Shown piece by piece: positions 10,401 to 18,210 of a stretch of DNA of 24,456 nt (positions are counted from its first letter, which is position 1; every line of letters starts with the position of its first letter). The notes beneath the pieces are model-generated. The model did not search any database and had not been told where the DNA came from. It saw only the letters and a list, made by a program, of their open reading frames with translations. The stretch comes from Ectocarpus siliculosus (taxonomy: Eukaryota > Sar > Phaeophyceae > Ectocarpales > Ectocarpaceae), in NCBI GenBank assembly GCA_000310025.1, contig FN648829.1:8652-33107 (forward strand). Direction: 5' to 3'. Position numbers and translations under genes: made by a program.

Positions 10401-10467
10401 ACTCCGCACTCTCGGCTTCCGCTTTCTTCGTTCTTTGTTCCAACAACTCTCTCTCTCTTTCCGTCAT
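7403..10467 (-). pseudogene. gag: Gene B: Ty1/copia-type gag with zinc knuckles and Ala-rich repeats, broken
   Basis: Starts with an ATG at 10467. A charged coiled coil (residues 1-35) and a Gly-rich linker come first. A copia-type gag core follows, recognised by PPVYDGNFPLFKTIFEVF and, after a stop, by DYFLRFNKVLNTLR and the LRRSLSVDYEQVK stretch. An in-frame TAG (9853-9855) interrupts this core. After Gly- and Gln-rich linkers a frameshift lies near 9350. The first knuckle (C-x2-C-x4-H-x4-C, near 9145) is intact; in the second (near 9076) the second Cys codon is CGT (Arg) at 9065-9067. The DWWVGDSAASTH segment near 8335-8376 resembles the copia protease site, with Ala in place of Gly. Ala-rich repeats follow to a stop at 7877, then PFD(P/R)G boxes and three GGFGQS repeats in other frames. 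Not functional as read. Confidence 0.65.
7880..8330 (-). repeat. Ala-rich coding minisatellite in gene B, about five units
   Basis: A unit of about 90-110 bp recurs, best seen on the plus strand as GGGGCCATCGCGGCGACCGG followed by GACGACGCTGCTGCTG and as variants in the 7905-8060 region. On the minus strand it encodes SSPVAAMAPGTS-type units followed by Ala runs. It sits immediately after the protease-like motif, the opposite order from gene A, where the repeats precede a GASTHPFDPG segment. Confidence 0.75.
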
Positions 10468-10630
10468 CGCTGTACCAACACCTGGCCTAGCTAGGCTCCA
10501 CTCGATATCGTGTTAGTGCACTGCCGCCCTCAGCGGTCTGTGGTGTTGAGACTGGGGACTATGTTATCCCAGGTACAGCTGATAAAAATGGACCATGTAT
10601 CGTATATATTCGTCACGCAAGCCCCTCAGG

Positions 10631-10678
10631 CAAGTGCCGGGAGCACACCGCTGTGTGCTCCCGGGGGCCCCGCACTTG
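10631..10678. other. 48-nt two-part hairpin with an internal GGGGCCCC palindrome
   Basis: CAAGTGC (10631-10637) pairs with GCACTTG (10672-10678). CGGGAGCACAC (10638-10648) pairs with GTGTGCTCCCG (10653-10663) across a CGCT loop. The only unpaired part is GGGGCCCC (10664-10671), itself self-complementary. All 18 pairs are Watson-Crick. It lies in the predicted U3 region, about 20 bp upstream of a TATA-like box. Confidence 0.85.
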
Positions 10679-10732
10679 GACCACAACCGCATACATACCC
10701 TCACACCCATACTTCCAATACGCGTATCCCCC

Positions 10733-10776
10733 ACAGAGGATGCACAGATCGGACTCATATCCAAGTACCACAAACA
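10733..10776 (-). repeat. Start of the 5' LTR (44-bp block, right copy)
   Basis: Direct copy of 5964-6007 with 42 of 44 positions identical. Flanking sequence on the outer side (from 10777) is unrelated to the inner flank of the left copy, which places the terminus precisely at 10776. Confidence 0.6.
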
Positions 10777-11598
10777 TACATATATCTCTGCGAAGTAGAT
10801 CATGTTATATATATATACTTACAGGATACATACTTACAGGATATTATACTTACAGGATGGTCGTCGTGACGTGACACATTTCTTGTTATGTAGTATGGAA
10901 AAAAAAATAAAAAAGATGGCTCGATTTTTGAATTTCTACAGCAGTATGGACCAGACGCCGACTGTACATAGAAGTCGCACGAGTGTCGACTTAGTTGTGC
11001 TGTTACAGCATTCGCCACGCACTTCTGCCAGTGCTGGTTTGTTGATTGGAGTCTTGTAGGTCGAGATACAGCAGTGGGATTCTCGGGTTGTGGAGGCAAA
11101 AGTGAACCAGAGCAAAACATTTCATGCATATCTAGCTCGATTACTGCTGCTGTGTTTTTGCTACAGCACAGTATGGACTAGACGCCGAACGACGTCCGCG
11201 TGCTACAAGTACCGCAACGACCTTACGGGATGGGATACTTCCTGCCACGGCGAAGCATAGTACAGTGCGATGCAAACATCCGTTCGTGTGTCGCGCGGCT
11301 GCCACATGTGTCGACGACAGGTACACGTAGAGCTCTCGCCATGTTGTCGTTACCGCGCAGGAGGACCCCTCGGAGATCTTCCACATGGTGCTACAACGAC
11401 AGCAGTACTACTGTACATAGATGTCGCAGGAGAGTGGAGTTGTGCTGTCACGGCATCTCCCACGCACTCTCCTACCGGTGCTTGTGTCGATTGAAGTCTT
11501 GTAGGCCGAAATACAAGAGTGGGTTGGGCTCCCGGGTTGTGGAAGCAAACCTGCCTGCAACAACAGAGAAGGCGGTGTTCTATTTACTATAATAGAGT
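10777..11598. repeat. Intergenic region with diverged direct repeats
   Basis: A block of about 150-165 bp occurs at 10938-11100 and again at 11399-11550. Shared words include ACTGTACATAGA, GTTGTGCTGT, CACGCACT, AGTCTTGTAGG and GGGTTGTGGA, in the same order. A partial copy of the start (CAGTATGGACTAGACGCCGA) lies at 11166. By eye the two copies are roughly three-quarters identical. No supported gene; an AT-rich TATATATATA run lies at about 10805-10816 with ACTTACAGGAT repeated three times just after it. Confidence 0.65.
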
Positions 11599-12513
11599 AT
11601 CCCGCTCAACTTTTTTTTTTTTTTCGCGGCATGTGGTCGCATATTTCTTTGCCACTGCAGAATAAGACCGCTGGATCTTTACGCAGTAACAGTTATTTCA
11701 TTTATCTTTTTCCTAGAATCGCAGCATTTTCTCCGGGCAGGGAAACGCTCTCTCGAGCGCTCTCAGGCCACCACGCTTATTCACTTGGTTTCAGAGTTTA
11801 GTCCGGACCGTTCGAGCGCTGACAGGCCAGCATTTCGCATTTTGCAGTTTTCGCAATTTTGACGCTCGGAGCGCAGTTCCTTCGGTCCGATGTGCTCTAT
11901 CGTCCTCTCCAATGCCATTCCGTTCGTCTCTGCTTTCTTTTTTCTCTACCGGTCTCGCTGTCTCGCCGTCCGTCGAGTCGTGAGAGACGCTCTCTCTCTC
12001 TCTCTTCGGCCCTTTTTCTCTCTCTCCTCTCTCGGAATTAGAATCGGAACCAGAGTCCGAATGGGCGGTACAACTTTATTATTATGGTACCAGGTATATT
12101 TATTTTTTCCCCGTTTCTCTCTCTGTCTGTATCTGTGATTCTCTCTTCGTCTCTGTGTCTGTCTGTGTGTCTTTCTCTGCCTTCTCCCTCTCTCATTTGT
12201 TTCCTGTCTCTCTTTTTCTGTCTCGCTCTATCTCCCTCTGTCACATACACAATAATGCCTATAATTTTTACACGTGTGTCACACATATTTTGCACGTGTG
12301 TGCGGCTCTTTTCTCATATGAATAACAAATCTTTATCTTTTCTCATATGAATATCTTTTTCCGGAATCTTTTTCCGGAATCCATCGGCGTTCGGTCAACG
12401 GGCGGTGAGGTTCGGTAGATCTTCTTAGGGTTTTCGCTCCCGCTCACGCGTGCCCTCGCGCCGTCCGCGCAAGCTCCCACTCCATCCCACACCATTCTCT
12501 CGCGCACTCGAGT
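11599..12513 (+). promoter_or_regulatory. Upstream region of gene C, pyrimidine-rich
   Basis: No gene seen. Contents are a T-run (about 11611-11624), CT microsatellites (about 11990-12030 and scattered through 12115-12245), and two short tandem direct repeats just before gene C: TTTTCTCATATGAATA-type at about 12309 and 12338, then CTTTTTCCGGAATC at about 12354 and 12368. CT-rich tracts are common near eukaryotic core promoters, but a start site cannot be placed. Confidence 0.35.
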
Positions 12514-13593
12514 ATGGCGTCGCGCAACATTTTTGCGTCTACTCCGCCCAGCACCAAGCGGAAGACAGCTGACTACACTCACTCTCGGTGAGGTCATCGG
12601 CAAGTGCGCCCTCTGCCCGTCAGCCAACGTGACTCGCTGTTGTGCGACCTTCGGAGGCTGTGAAAATTTCGGGACGAAGGGCTGCAAATTCAAGATCAGC
12701 ATCCTGTCCGCGCCTTCGCCCTGCAAAACTTGCCTGTCGGACATCAAGCCCGTCGTCCTCTGCTTGGGCGTACCCAATCCTAACGGCGTCAAGACTAAGA
12801 GCGGCAAGCAACGTGCGTGTGATCTATTCCCTTCTCGATTCGTGTTGCGATGTCATTCATGTCTCTGCTTATTTTAGTTCGCTTGGTATTGTCTTCGTAT
12901 TGTTTGTTTGACTGGGCGCGCTTCGTTGTTTTTCCGTAGGCGACTTTGTTTCGGTGTTTCTTCGTTGTTTTTCCGTATGACGCTTATTAAACCACTGCCG
13001 CCGCTGCTGTACAGACGTCGAAATACATGTGGAATAGAGCGGTGCGGTGTGGTGTTTTGTCTTGCGTTCAACGTATGCTTTATTACTTTGCGGTCGTCCT
13101 TTGTGGTTTTTCCTCCGGGCGGTCCTTCATTTTGCCTCCTCCGCTCTTTCTTCCCTTCTTGTGTCGTTTTCGTTTCATGTTCAGCGTACGTCAACAAACA
13201 CTACAAGTGGGAGGACTGCTTCGGGCTGAAGATCAAGCTCAGCAGGGACGGCAAGCAGGCTTTCCGGTTCATCGAGAAGGTTGAGGCCGAGGACGCCAGG
13301 ATCGGGGTGAGGTTTACTGATGCGTGCCGATTCTTCGTGCATTTTGTTTTTTTTATCACTGCGTTCTGTTTCTTCGCTCTCGGCCGTTCATTTCTTTCAC
13401 GTTTTGTTTTGTTTGTTGTGTGCTTAATTTTCGTTCAGCCCTTCGTTTACACATTTTTTCGTTTTGTTTTTACCTCTGCATTCTGCTTCTTCGTTTTATT
13501 TTCTTTAATCAGGAGGCCTGCCTGTCCTGCCAGGGGCTCATCGTCGTTCGTCGCCAATATCACATTCCCGTCATTCGTAGATGCTGCATCTGA
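12514..13593 (+). CDS. Gene C: Cys-rich protein in three exons, frame problem in exon 1
   Basis: Proposed exons are 12514-12812, 13185-13306 and 13513-13593. Intron 1 (372 nt) starts GTGCGT and ends TTCAG; intron 2 (206 nt) starts GTGAGG and ends ATCAG. Both are T-rich. Exon 1 has an ordered Cys series (KCALCPSANVTRCC, then GGC, KGC, CKTC and LC), exon 2 is Lys/Glu-rich (HYKWEDCFGLKIKL) and exon 3 opens with EACLSC. This suggests a zinc- or disulfide-stabilised protein of about 166 residues; I do not recognise the family. The exons total 502 nt, one more than a multiple of three: the ATG frame (starting MASRNIF) ends at a TGA near 12589, while the Cys-rich part is in the next frame. A single-base insertion, a sequencing error or a missed upstream exon could explain it. 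Confidence 0.5.
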
Positions 13594-13857
13594 CTCTACC
13601 AACAATTCCCCGTCCTTGCCGCCTTCGTACATCGACTTCATCGGATACATGCACGCAACCGACACCAGCAACAACACCCGGCGAGACACGGGGCCGCCTG
13701 GGCTACACGACACAGACGAAAACGCACACGCAAATGGCCAGGCTAATGCCCGCCATCCCAACCAATGCGCCGACGGCGGGTGGATTGAGGCAAAAGGCCT
13801 ATCGCGTTAGAGTAATGTGTCCAGTGTATGTCGGAGTTGCGTATTGAGGTACACGCC
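13594..13857 (+). other. Sequence after gene C; possible continuation in a shifted frame
   Basis: After the exon 3 stop, another frame stays open to 13810 with protein-like composition, including SYIDFIGYMHATDTSNN and an Asp/Asn/His-rich tail. If exon 3 also carries a one-base shift, or a third intron exists, gene C would be about 70 residues longer. No splice signal clearly supports this. Confidence 0.3.
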
Positions 13858-14260
13858 TGGTGTGAGAATGTCCTTTGTTGCTTCAGATCCGTGTGAGTGC
13901 TACACTTCATGTTCGTAGGCATGTATTTAGGGGGGTGCGATCGTTGTCTCCTATTGGTGTCGAGCTTGGTGTGTGGATGTCCTTTGTTGCGTCAGAAGCG
14001 TGAGAGTTCTATCCTGCATCGTCGTAGGCGTGTCTTTACGCGGGTGCGATCGTCGTCGACTATTGGTGTCGTTTTGTTGCGTCACAAGCGTGAGAGTTCT
14101 GTGTCGTGTCTTTGGGTGGGATCGAGCGTTGCCGCTTTGCCGCTTATATAAGTTCGAGCTTGGTGTGTGTATGTCCTTTGTTACGTCAGTAGCGTGGGAG
14201 TTCGACCCTTCATGGTCGTTGGTGTGTCTTTAGGTGGTTGCGATCGTATGCGTGGTGTCG
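13858..14260 (+). repeat. Degenerate tandem array, four units of about 90-110 bp
   Basis: Units begin near 13858, 13968, 14071 (shortened) and 14160. The common order is GGTGTG, ATGTCCTTTGTTGCGTCAG, AGCGTGAGAGTTC, a CATCGTCGTAGGCGTGTC-like piece, then GGGTGCGATCG. The repeated GCGTCAG/ACGTCAG resembles a CRE-type half-site, which may be accidental. A TATATAA lies between units 3 and 4. Confidence 0.75.
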
Positions 14261-14619
14261 CCATGTAGGATTTGGCGTATGTCTGAGCGTGTCGATTGCA
14301 TTAATACAGTTTATGTCTACGTGCCAACATGTTGTCACACGACAGACATGCACGTCAATCCTCAGCGACACATAACTTCCATTAAACCATGATCCCCACA
14401 CGTACCGTCCCCGTGTACCTTGGGACTCGCTCCATTGGGCGTGGCGGCGTAAGCCGCCAAAAAACTTGTACATCTTTTGCATTTATCATTTTACACTGAA
14501 CGACGCAGGACGGGTCGACCTTCATCGTTGTTGTTGTTGCTGTTGTCTCCACATTAAAAACCGTTCCGACGTCCTCCTCGATACTTGTGGACTACCTGTT
14601 GGAAATTGTGGGAATCCCT
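14261..14619. other. Intergenic, no gene seen
   Basis: Contains a 6-bp-stem, 4-nt-loop hairpin GGCGGC-GTAA-GCCGCC at 14443-14458 followed by six A, and a short GTT run near 14527-14540. No open frame of note. Confidence 0.4.
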
Positions 14620-15281
14620 TCATTCTGAGAGAGAGAGCCATAGGTCGCCATCCGGCCTTTTCTTTTTTTTTATGCACTTACTTTTCTTCTTGTGAAGTTT
14701 TGACGTTGCGCTTGCCATCGTCGCCGCGTAAGTGTTTGTGTCTTCAAACCTTCTCAGCCGGTCTTCAAACTTCTTGTTGATAAGTCTCCGTGTGGTAACT
14801 TCTCCGCGCATGAGTCATATATATGCAGCTATGACCTGCGCTTTGACTTTCACGATGGGTATTTTACCTCCCCGTCTTGCGTTGTTGGCGAGTACCTGCG
14901 ATATACAGAAGGATCGCTCCACGACGCAAACAAACGTCGACGTCTCCGTTTTTTTGTTCCCTTCGCACTCCATCCTTGCGGGGGTTTTCACCCCGAGTTC
15001 GAACGTGGGGTGCAATTTCCTCTCTTCGTACCTTCCTCGTCGGCCTTCTCCGTCGTTGTGTACATAATGTATACCTCGATTTTTCGGCTTTTCGATTCCG
15101 ATAGACAAGACTGACTACGGACTGACATGTTCCTTTCACCTCCGACGGGACCGCGCGCTCGTCGAGTGCCGAAATTCTTCATCACTTCCTTGCCTCTCCC
15201 AACACCGTCCTTTCTTCCCGCCCTTACAAATCCTCTCCCCTTCTTCTTCTTCTTTCCGTCCTCCCGGACACTCACCACCAT
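14620..15281 (-). pseudogene. Left-arm copy of an unrecognised Lys/Arg-rich ORF, broken
   Basis: From ATG 15281 the frame runs to a TGA at 14988 (97 codons), sharing VSVRE, GKKKK, GTRRARGPVGGER and ADEEGTKRGNCTPRS with the open frame in the right arm. A length difference of about 7 bp near 15000 then moves the homologous reading into another frame (GVKTPARMECEG), which runs on through RSFCISQVLANNARRGGK. That frame meets one TGA (14815-14817) and continues in the same frame with RRLINKKFEDRLRRFEDTN to 14620. So a protein of at least 200 residues seems to have been encoded here. A GTAAGT at about 14682 could be a splice donor. No family recognised; highly basic, so a nucleic-acid-binding role is conceivable. 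Confidence 0.4.
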
Positions 15282-15347
15282 CCGTCCTGGACGTTGGCCC
15301 ACAGCCCCATTGGGGGGCGGGGGGTCAATCCTTAACCCTAGTATACA
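14943..15347 (-). repeat. Left arm of a long inverted repeat
   Basis: Its reverse complement matches 24042-24456 over about 405 bp with only short indels, roughly 85-90% identical by eye. The inner end reads, on the minus strand, TGTATACTAGGGTTAAGG. The match reaches the right window edge, so the arm probably continues leftwards below 14943. Confidence 0.9.
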
Positions 15348-16013
15348 TGTAGCCTAAACTTCCGATGCGCGCACCCAACACTGGTGGTAGCATGGCACAC
15401 GTGATACACGATCACCTACTACCACCACCACACATAACACCGCCAGAGACAACGACTGGTGGCGTGGGCTACGCTATTCTCGGACACGGCGAATATCCGT
15501 TTGACAAGTTGTGTGTGTTCGTTCAACATGGACGGGCTGGTGAACGTTCGTTGTTGACACGGTCTGCAGGGAGTTTGGTTACAGACGAGTCTCGCGCTTC
15601 CAAAGGCTCGCCCATATCTCTTGGCGCCTGTACACCCAAGACTCGGGACGCCCAGAGACAACCTCTTCCTCACACCAGTGTCCTCATGATCTGATATCAA
15701 ACTCGTCAGCCGTTGTGTCATAGTGACTTCGTCACAAGAGCTGTTGATGTTATTTTCTGGATTTTTGGGATGCGAAGGCCCGTGGGACGGATGCATGCTG
15801 CATTGAATGTGCCCTGATCACTCTACTGCTGTGTACATATCCCAACCAAACTCCACCGTCTGCACGGTCTCTGCTTTGCTCTGCACCTCTCTCTGCTGGC
15901 ATTGGCACGATAAGGCTTGACTGCTAGAAACTACATCGGTGGGAAGCTCATCGTCGGTCGCCTCAGCGTCATCTACGTCGTCGTCTCGTGGAGCCTCGTC
16001 TCGTGGAGAGGGT
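15348..16013 (+). other. Leader upstream of the Ty3 gag
   Basis: No supported gene. It begins TGTAGCC directly beside the left inverted arm but does not resemble the 3' LTR-like sequence at 23540. No primer binding site could be assigned with confidence. Confidence 0.4.
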
Positions 16014-17385
16014 GAAACTGCACATTGAGTGGTAAGTTCAAGCGTTCCGTTTTTGGCTCCGTCGTTGCCCGGGCAGACACCGTTGTGCCCTGGAGCACCA
16101 TCGTTCGTTCCGTCCGCACAGGCAACGAGTGGATCAAATCCTTGCCGATTCCGTCGCTCACTGTGCCCGTAAACACGTCTACTTCGGTGTCGTGTACGTC
16201 TGGTAGTGCAACCACAGATAGTTGAACATCACAGGTTGCACCTGCTAGTGCGCAATCGTTCATCGTAGCGTCACCTACTTCTTCAACAGCACAGGTTGCA
16301 CCTGCGAATGCGCAATCGTCCGTCGTAGCACCGGCTGTTACTTCAACGTCGCAGGTGGCGTCTACTGCTGTAGCAACCGAACCCCCCGTTCGTGCATTTC
16401 TACAGGCAGCTACCGCTTCAATATCCGCGGCTGATCTCCGCAGCGTTCCCAAACTGACAGCAGACCGTACTGAGAATGTGGTCGAAATTTTGAACCATTT
16501 TCGTACGGCAGGTGGGCTGAAAGCCGCAGCCATCAACCCGGATTCGTCGTTTGCTGATGGAGTTGCACTAAAACACTTTGCCCTTGTGGGAACAGGAGAG
16601 GTGTTGACTCTGATTCAGCAGATCTTGTCTGGACAGATAGACCGTTCTAAGGCAAGCACGTTCACGGAACCGGAGTAAAAAGGGTCGTTTCTCTTTCCGA
16701 CCACGTGGGATGCCATGTGTTCCGTTTTGCTTGATTCACTTCTTCCCGCAAATTCCGTTGAGGAGGAGGCACACAATCTCGCAACGGTCGTCCAAGGGCC
16801 GCAGGAATCTATTTCCTCATATGCTCTTCGTTTCCGTACTGTCATGGCACGGTTCCAAGCTGCCGTCGGGCGTGATGGTAGTCGTACTGCTTGGAACTGC
16901 ATGACAGTGGCCTTGTAGAAAAATGAGTTGACACAGGAACTTTGTAAACTTCAACGGGGATACACTCCCGTGAAGTCACTCAAAGAAGCCATAGACCGAG
17001 CGCGTCGTCTGGAGGAGTCGAAACCCGTTTTAACTGTTTCGGCAACTCACTCCGTATTGTCTGCCACCGCTCGCCCCACGGCCGTGTTTCAGGCGACGCC
17101 TACCCAAACGGTGACGTTAAAGAAGTCACCTGCCCCGCGTCCGTCGACACCTCGCCGTGGAACGCCCGCCACTCGTGGTCGAGGTTCGGGTGGTGTGGGG
17201 CTCAGCGTCGTCCGTCCTTTGACCCATGCACTCACCCCACCTGCCGCTCGCATAAGACCCACCCCATCGAGCGCTGCTGGGTGCGGATCGCAGAGGAGGA
17301 AGATCGTCAGGGTCGTTCTGCGTCAAAGCGGTCCCGAAAAAACCGTCGTCCGAAGAGGAAGGAAGACTCGTCAGACTCCGAATAG
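16014..17385 (+). pseudogene. gag: Ty3/gypsy gag, interrupted
   Basis: The Retrotrans_gag signature is clear: TTWDAMCSVLLDSLLPAN, EEEAHNLA, QGPQESISSYALRFRTVMAR. The same frame is cut by TGA (16223-16225), TAA (16676-16678) and TAG (16916-16918). The N-terminal part is Ala/Ser/Thr-rich with a repeated SQVAPA segment. Near 17180 the reading moves one frame and then shows a nucleocapsid-like C-x4-C-x5-H-x4-C motif (CTHPTCRSHKTHPIERC) and a basic tail, ending at TAG 17383-17385, which could be the natural gag stop because the pol frame continues after it. The start is uncertain because there is no good ATG. Confidence 0.7.
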
Positions 17386-18210
17386 GGGTGCCCAGGTGTT
17401 GTGCCCACAATACTTGGGAAGGAAGCTGCTGTTGCCGTAGCAATTAGCAGTCAGGGCGTGAAAAGATCTTTCGATCGTTTTGCGTCACGTGCGCGTTCGT
17501 CCGTGTCGTCTAGTGCTCGGAGTGGTATATTGTTTTCGAAGAGTACCAAACGACTTGTGAATAAGGCACATGCGTCTCCTGTCGTAGAACAACCACATAG
17601 AAGGTTAGAGCGTTCAATTATCGCAGCCGATTTAGACGTGGTTGATAGACCGTCCCTTGAGGCATCGCGTTTTCGTAAGAGTGCCAACCTAACAAGGGCC
17701 GACAAGATTGTTGCCGTACCAAAGAATGTATCGGAGCGTAAGAAGAGGAAGAGGAATTCCGAAGGAATTAAAAAACGTGTTTCGTGGTACGGCTCAGCAC
17801 TGGCGCGAAAAAAACCGTCTTTGTCTCTGTCGTTTTCGTCCAAAAGCGTACGTGCTCCTGATCATATTGATGGCCAATTTCTACCTGAAATCACCATTGA
17901 TACTGCAAGTGACGTCACGTGCGTTTCACTTTCGTTTTCAAAACAGCACCCATCGTGATCGTTTGCTGATTTACAGCCCATACCGTCCCCGTCCCTAACA
18001 CTTAGTGCCGCAAATGGAGCACCTGTCAAAGTTTTAGGATTTATTTCGTTCGTTGTTCGGTTAGGAGACGTGTCCCGCCGAATCGATGCGTTGGTCGTAC
18101 CATCGCTCGGTCCTGATCAAATACTACTCGACCATGAGGCCATGACCCGGTTTGGGGCAGTACTTGATTGGAACAATGAACGTTTGACTTTTGAGTGTAG
18201 TGACACTATT
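17386..18210 (+). pseudogene. pol: Ty3/gypsy aspartic protease region
   Basis: Follows gag in the same frame. A basic linker precedes the active-site segment EITIDTASDVTCVS (Asp codon at 17899-17901). The usual D-T/S-G triad reads D-T-A, which should harm activity. A TGA (17956-17958) interrupts the frame 19 codons later. The C-terminal hallmark of retroviral-type proteases is present as QILLDHEAMTRFGAVLDW followed by RLTF. Confidence 0.6.

Larger units (their letters stand above)
5964..10776 (-). mobile_element. Gag-only (TR-GAG-like) Ty1/copia-type LTR element carrying gene B
   Basis: Two direct 44-bp blocks with 42 identical positions bracket gene B. On the minus strand both begin TGTTTGTGGTAC, and similarity to each other stops exactly at that TG, as expected for LTR termini. 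Beside the left copy is a polypurine tract (6008-6018), in the correct place for a minus-strand element. Between them lie a TATA-like box, the gag gene and a long noncoding 3' part, but no reverse transcriptase, RNase H or integrase. Gag-only LTR elements mobilised in trans are known as TR-GAGs. Beyond 44 bp the LTRs are too diverged for me to align, so the true left end is below 5964. An old, decayed copy is most likely. Confidence 0.6.
10471..10776 (-). promoter_or_regulatory. Probable 5' LTR/promoter region of the gene B element
   Basis: Begins at the TG of the 44-bp block (10776). A TATA-like TATATAT lies at 10603-10609, about 140 bp before the gene B ATG, with a strong hairpin just upstream of it (10631-10678). 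The minus strand at 10478-10469 reads TGGTACAGCG, which weakly resembles a tRNA-primer binding site beginning TGG. The exact 3' end of the LTR is not determined. Confidence 0.4.

Noticed and set aside
14443-14458. Histone-type 3' stem-loop
   Set aside because: Stem and loop lengths fit (6 bp, 4 nt), but the loop is GTAA instead of the U-rich consensus and no histone gene is upstream.
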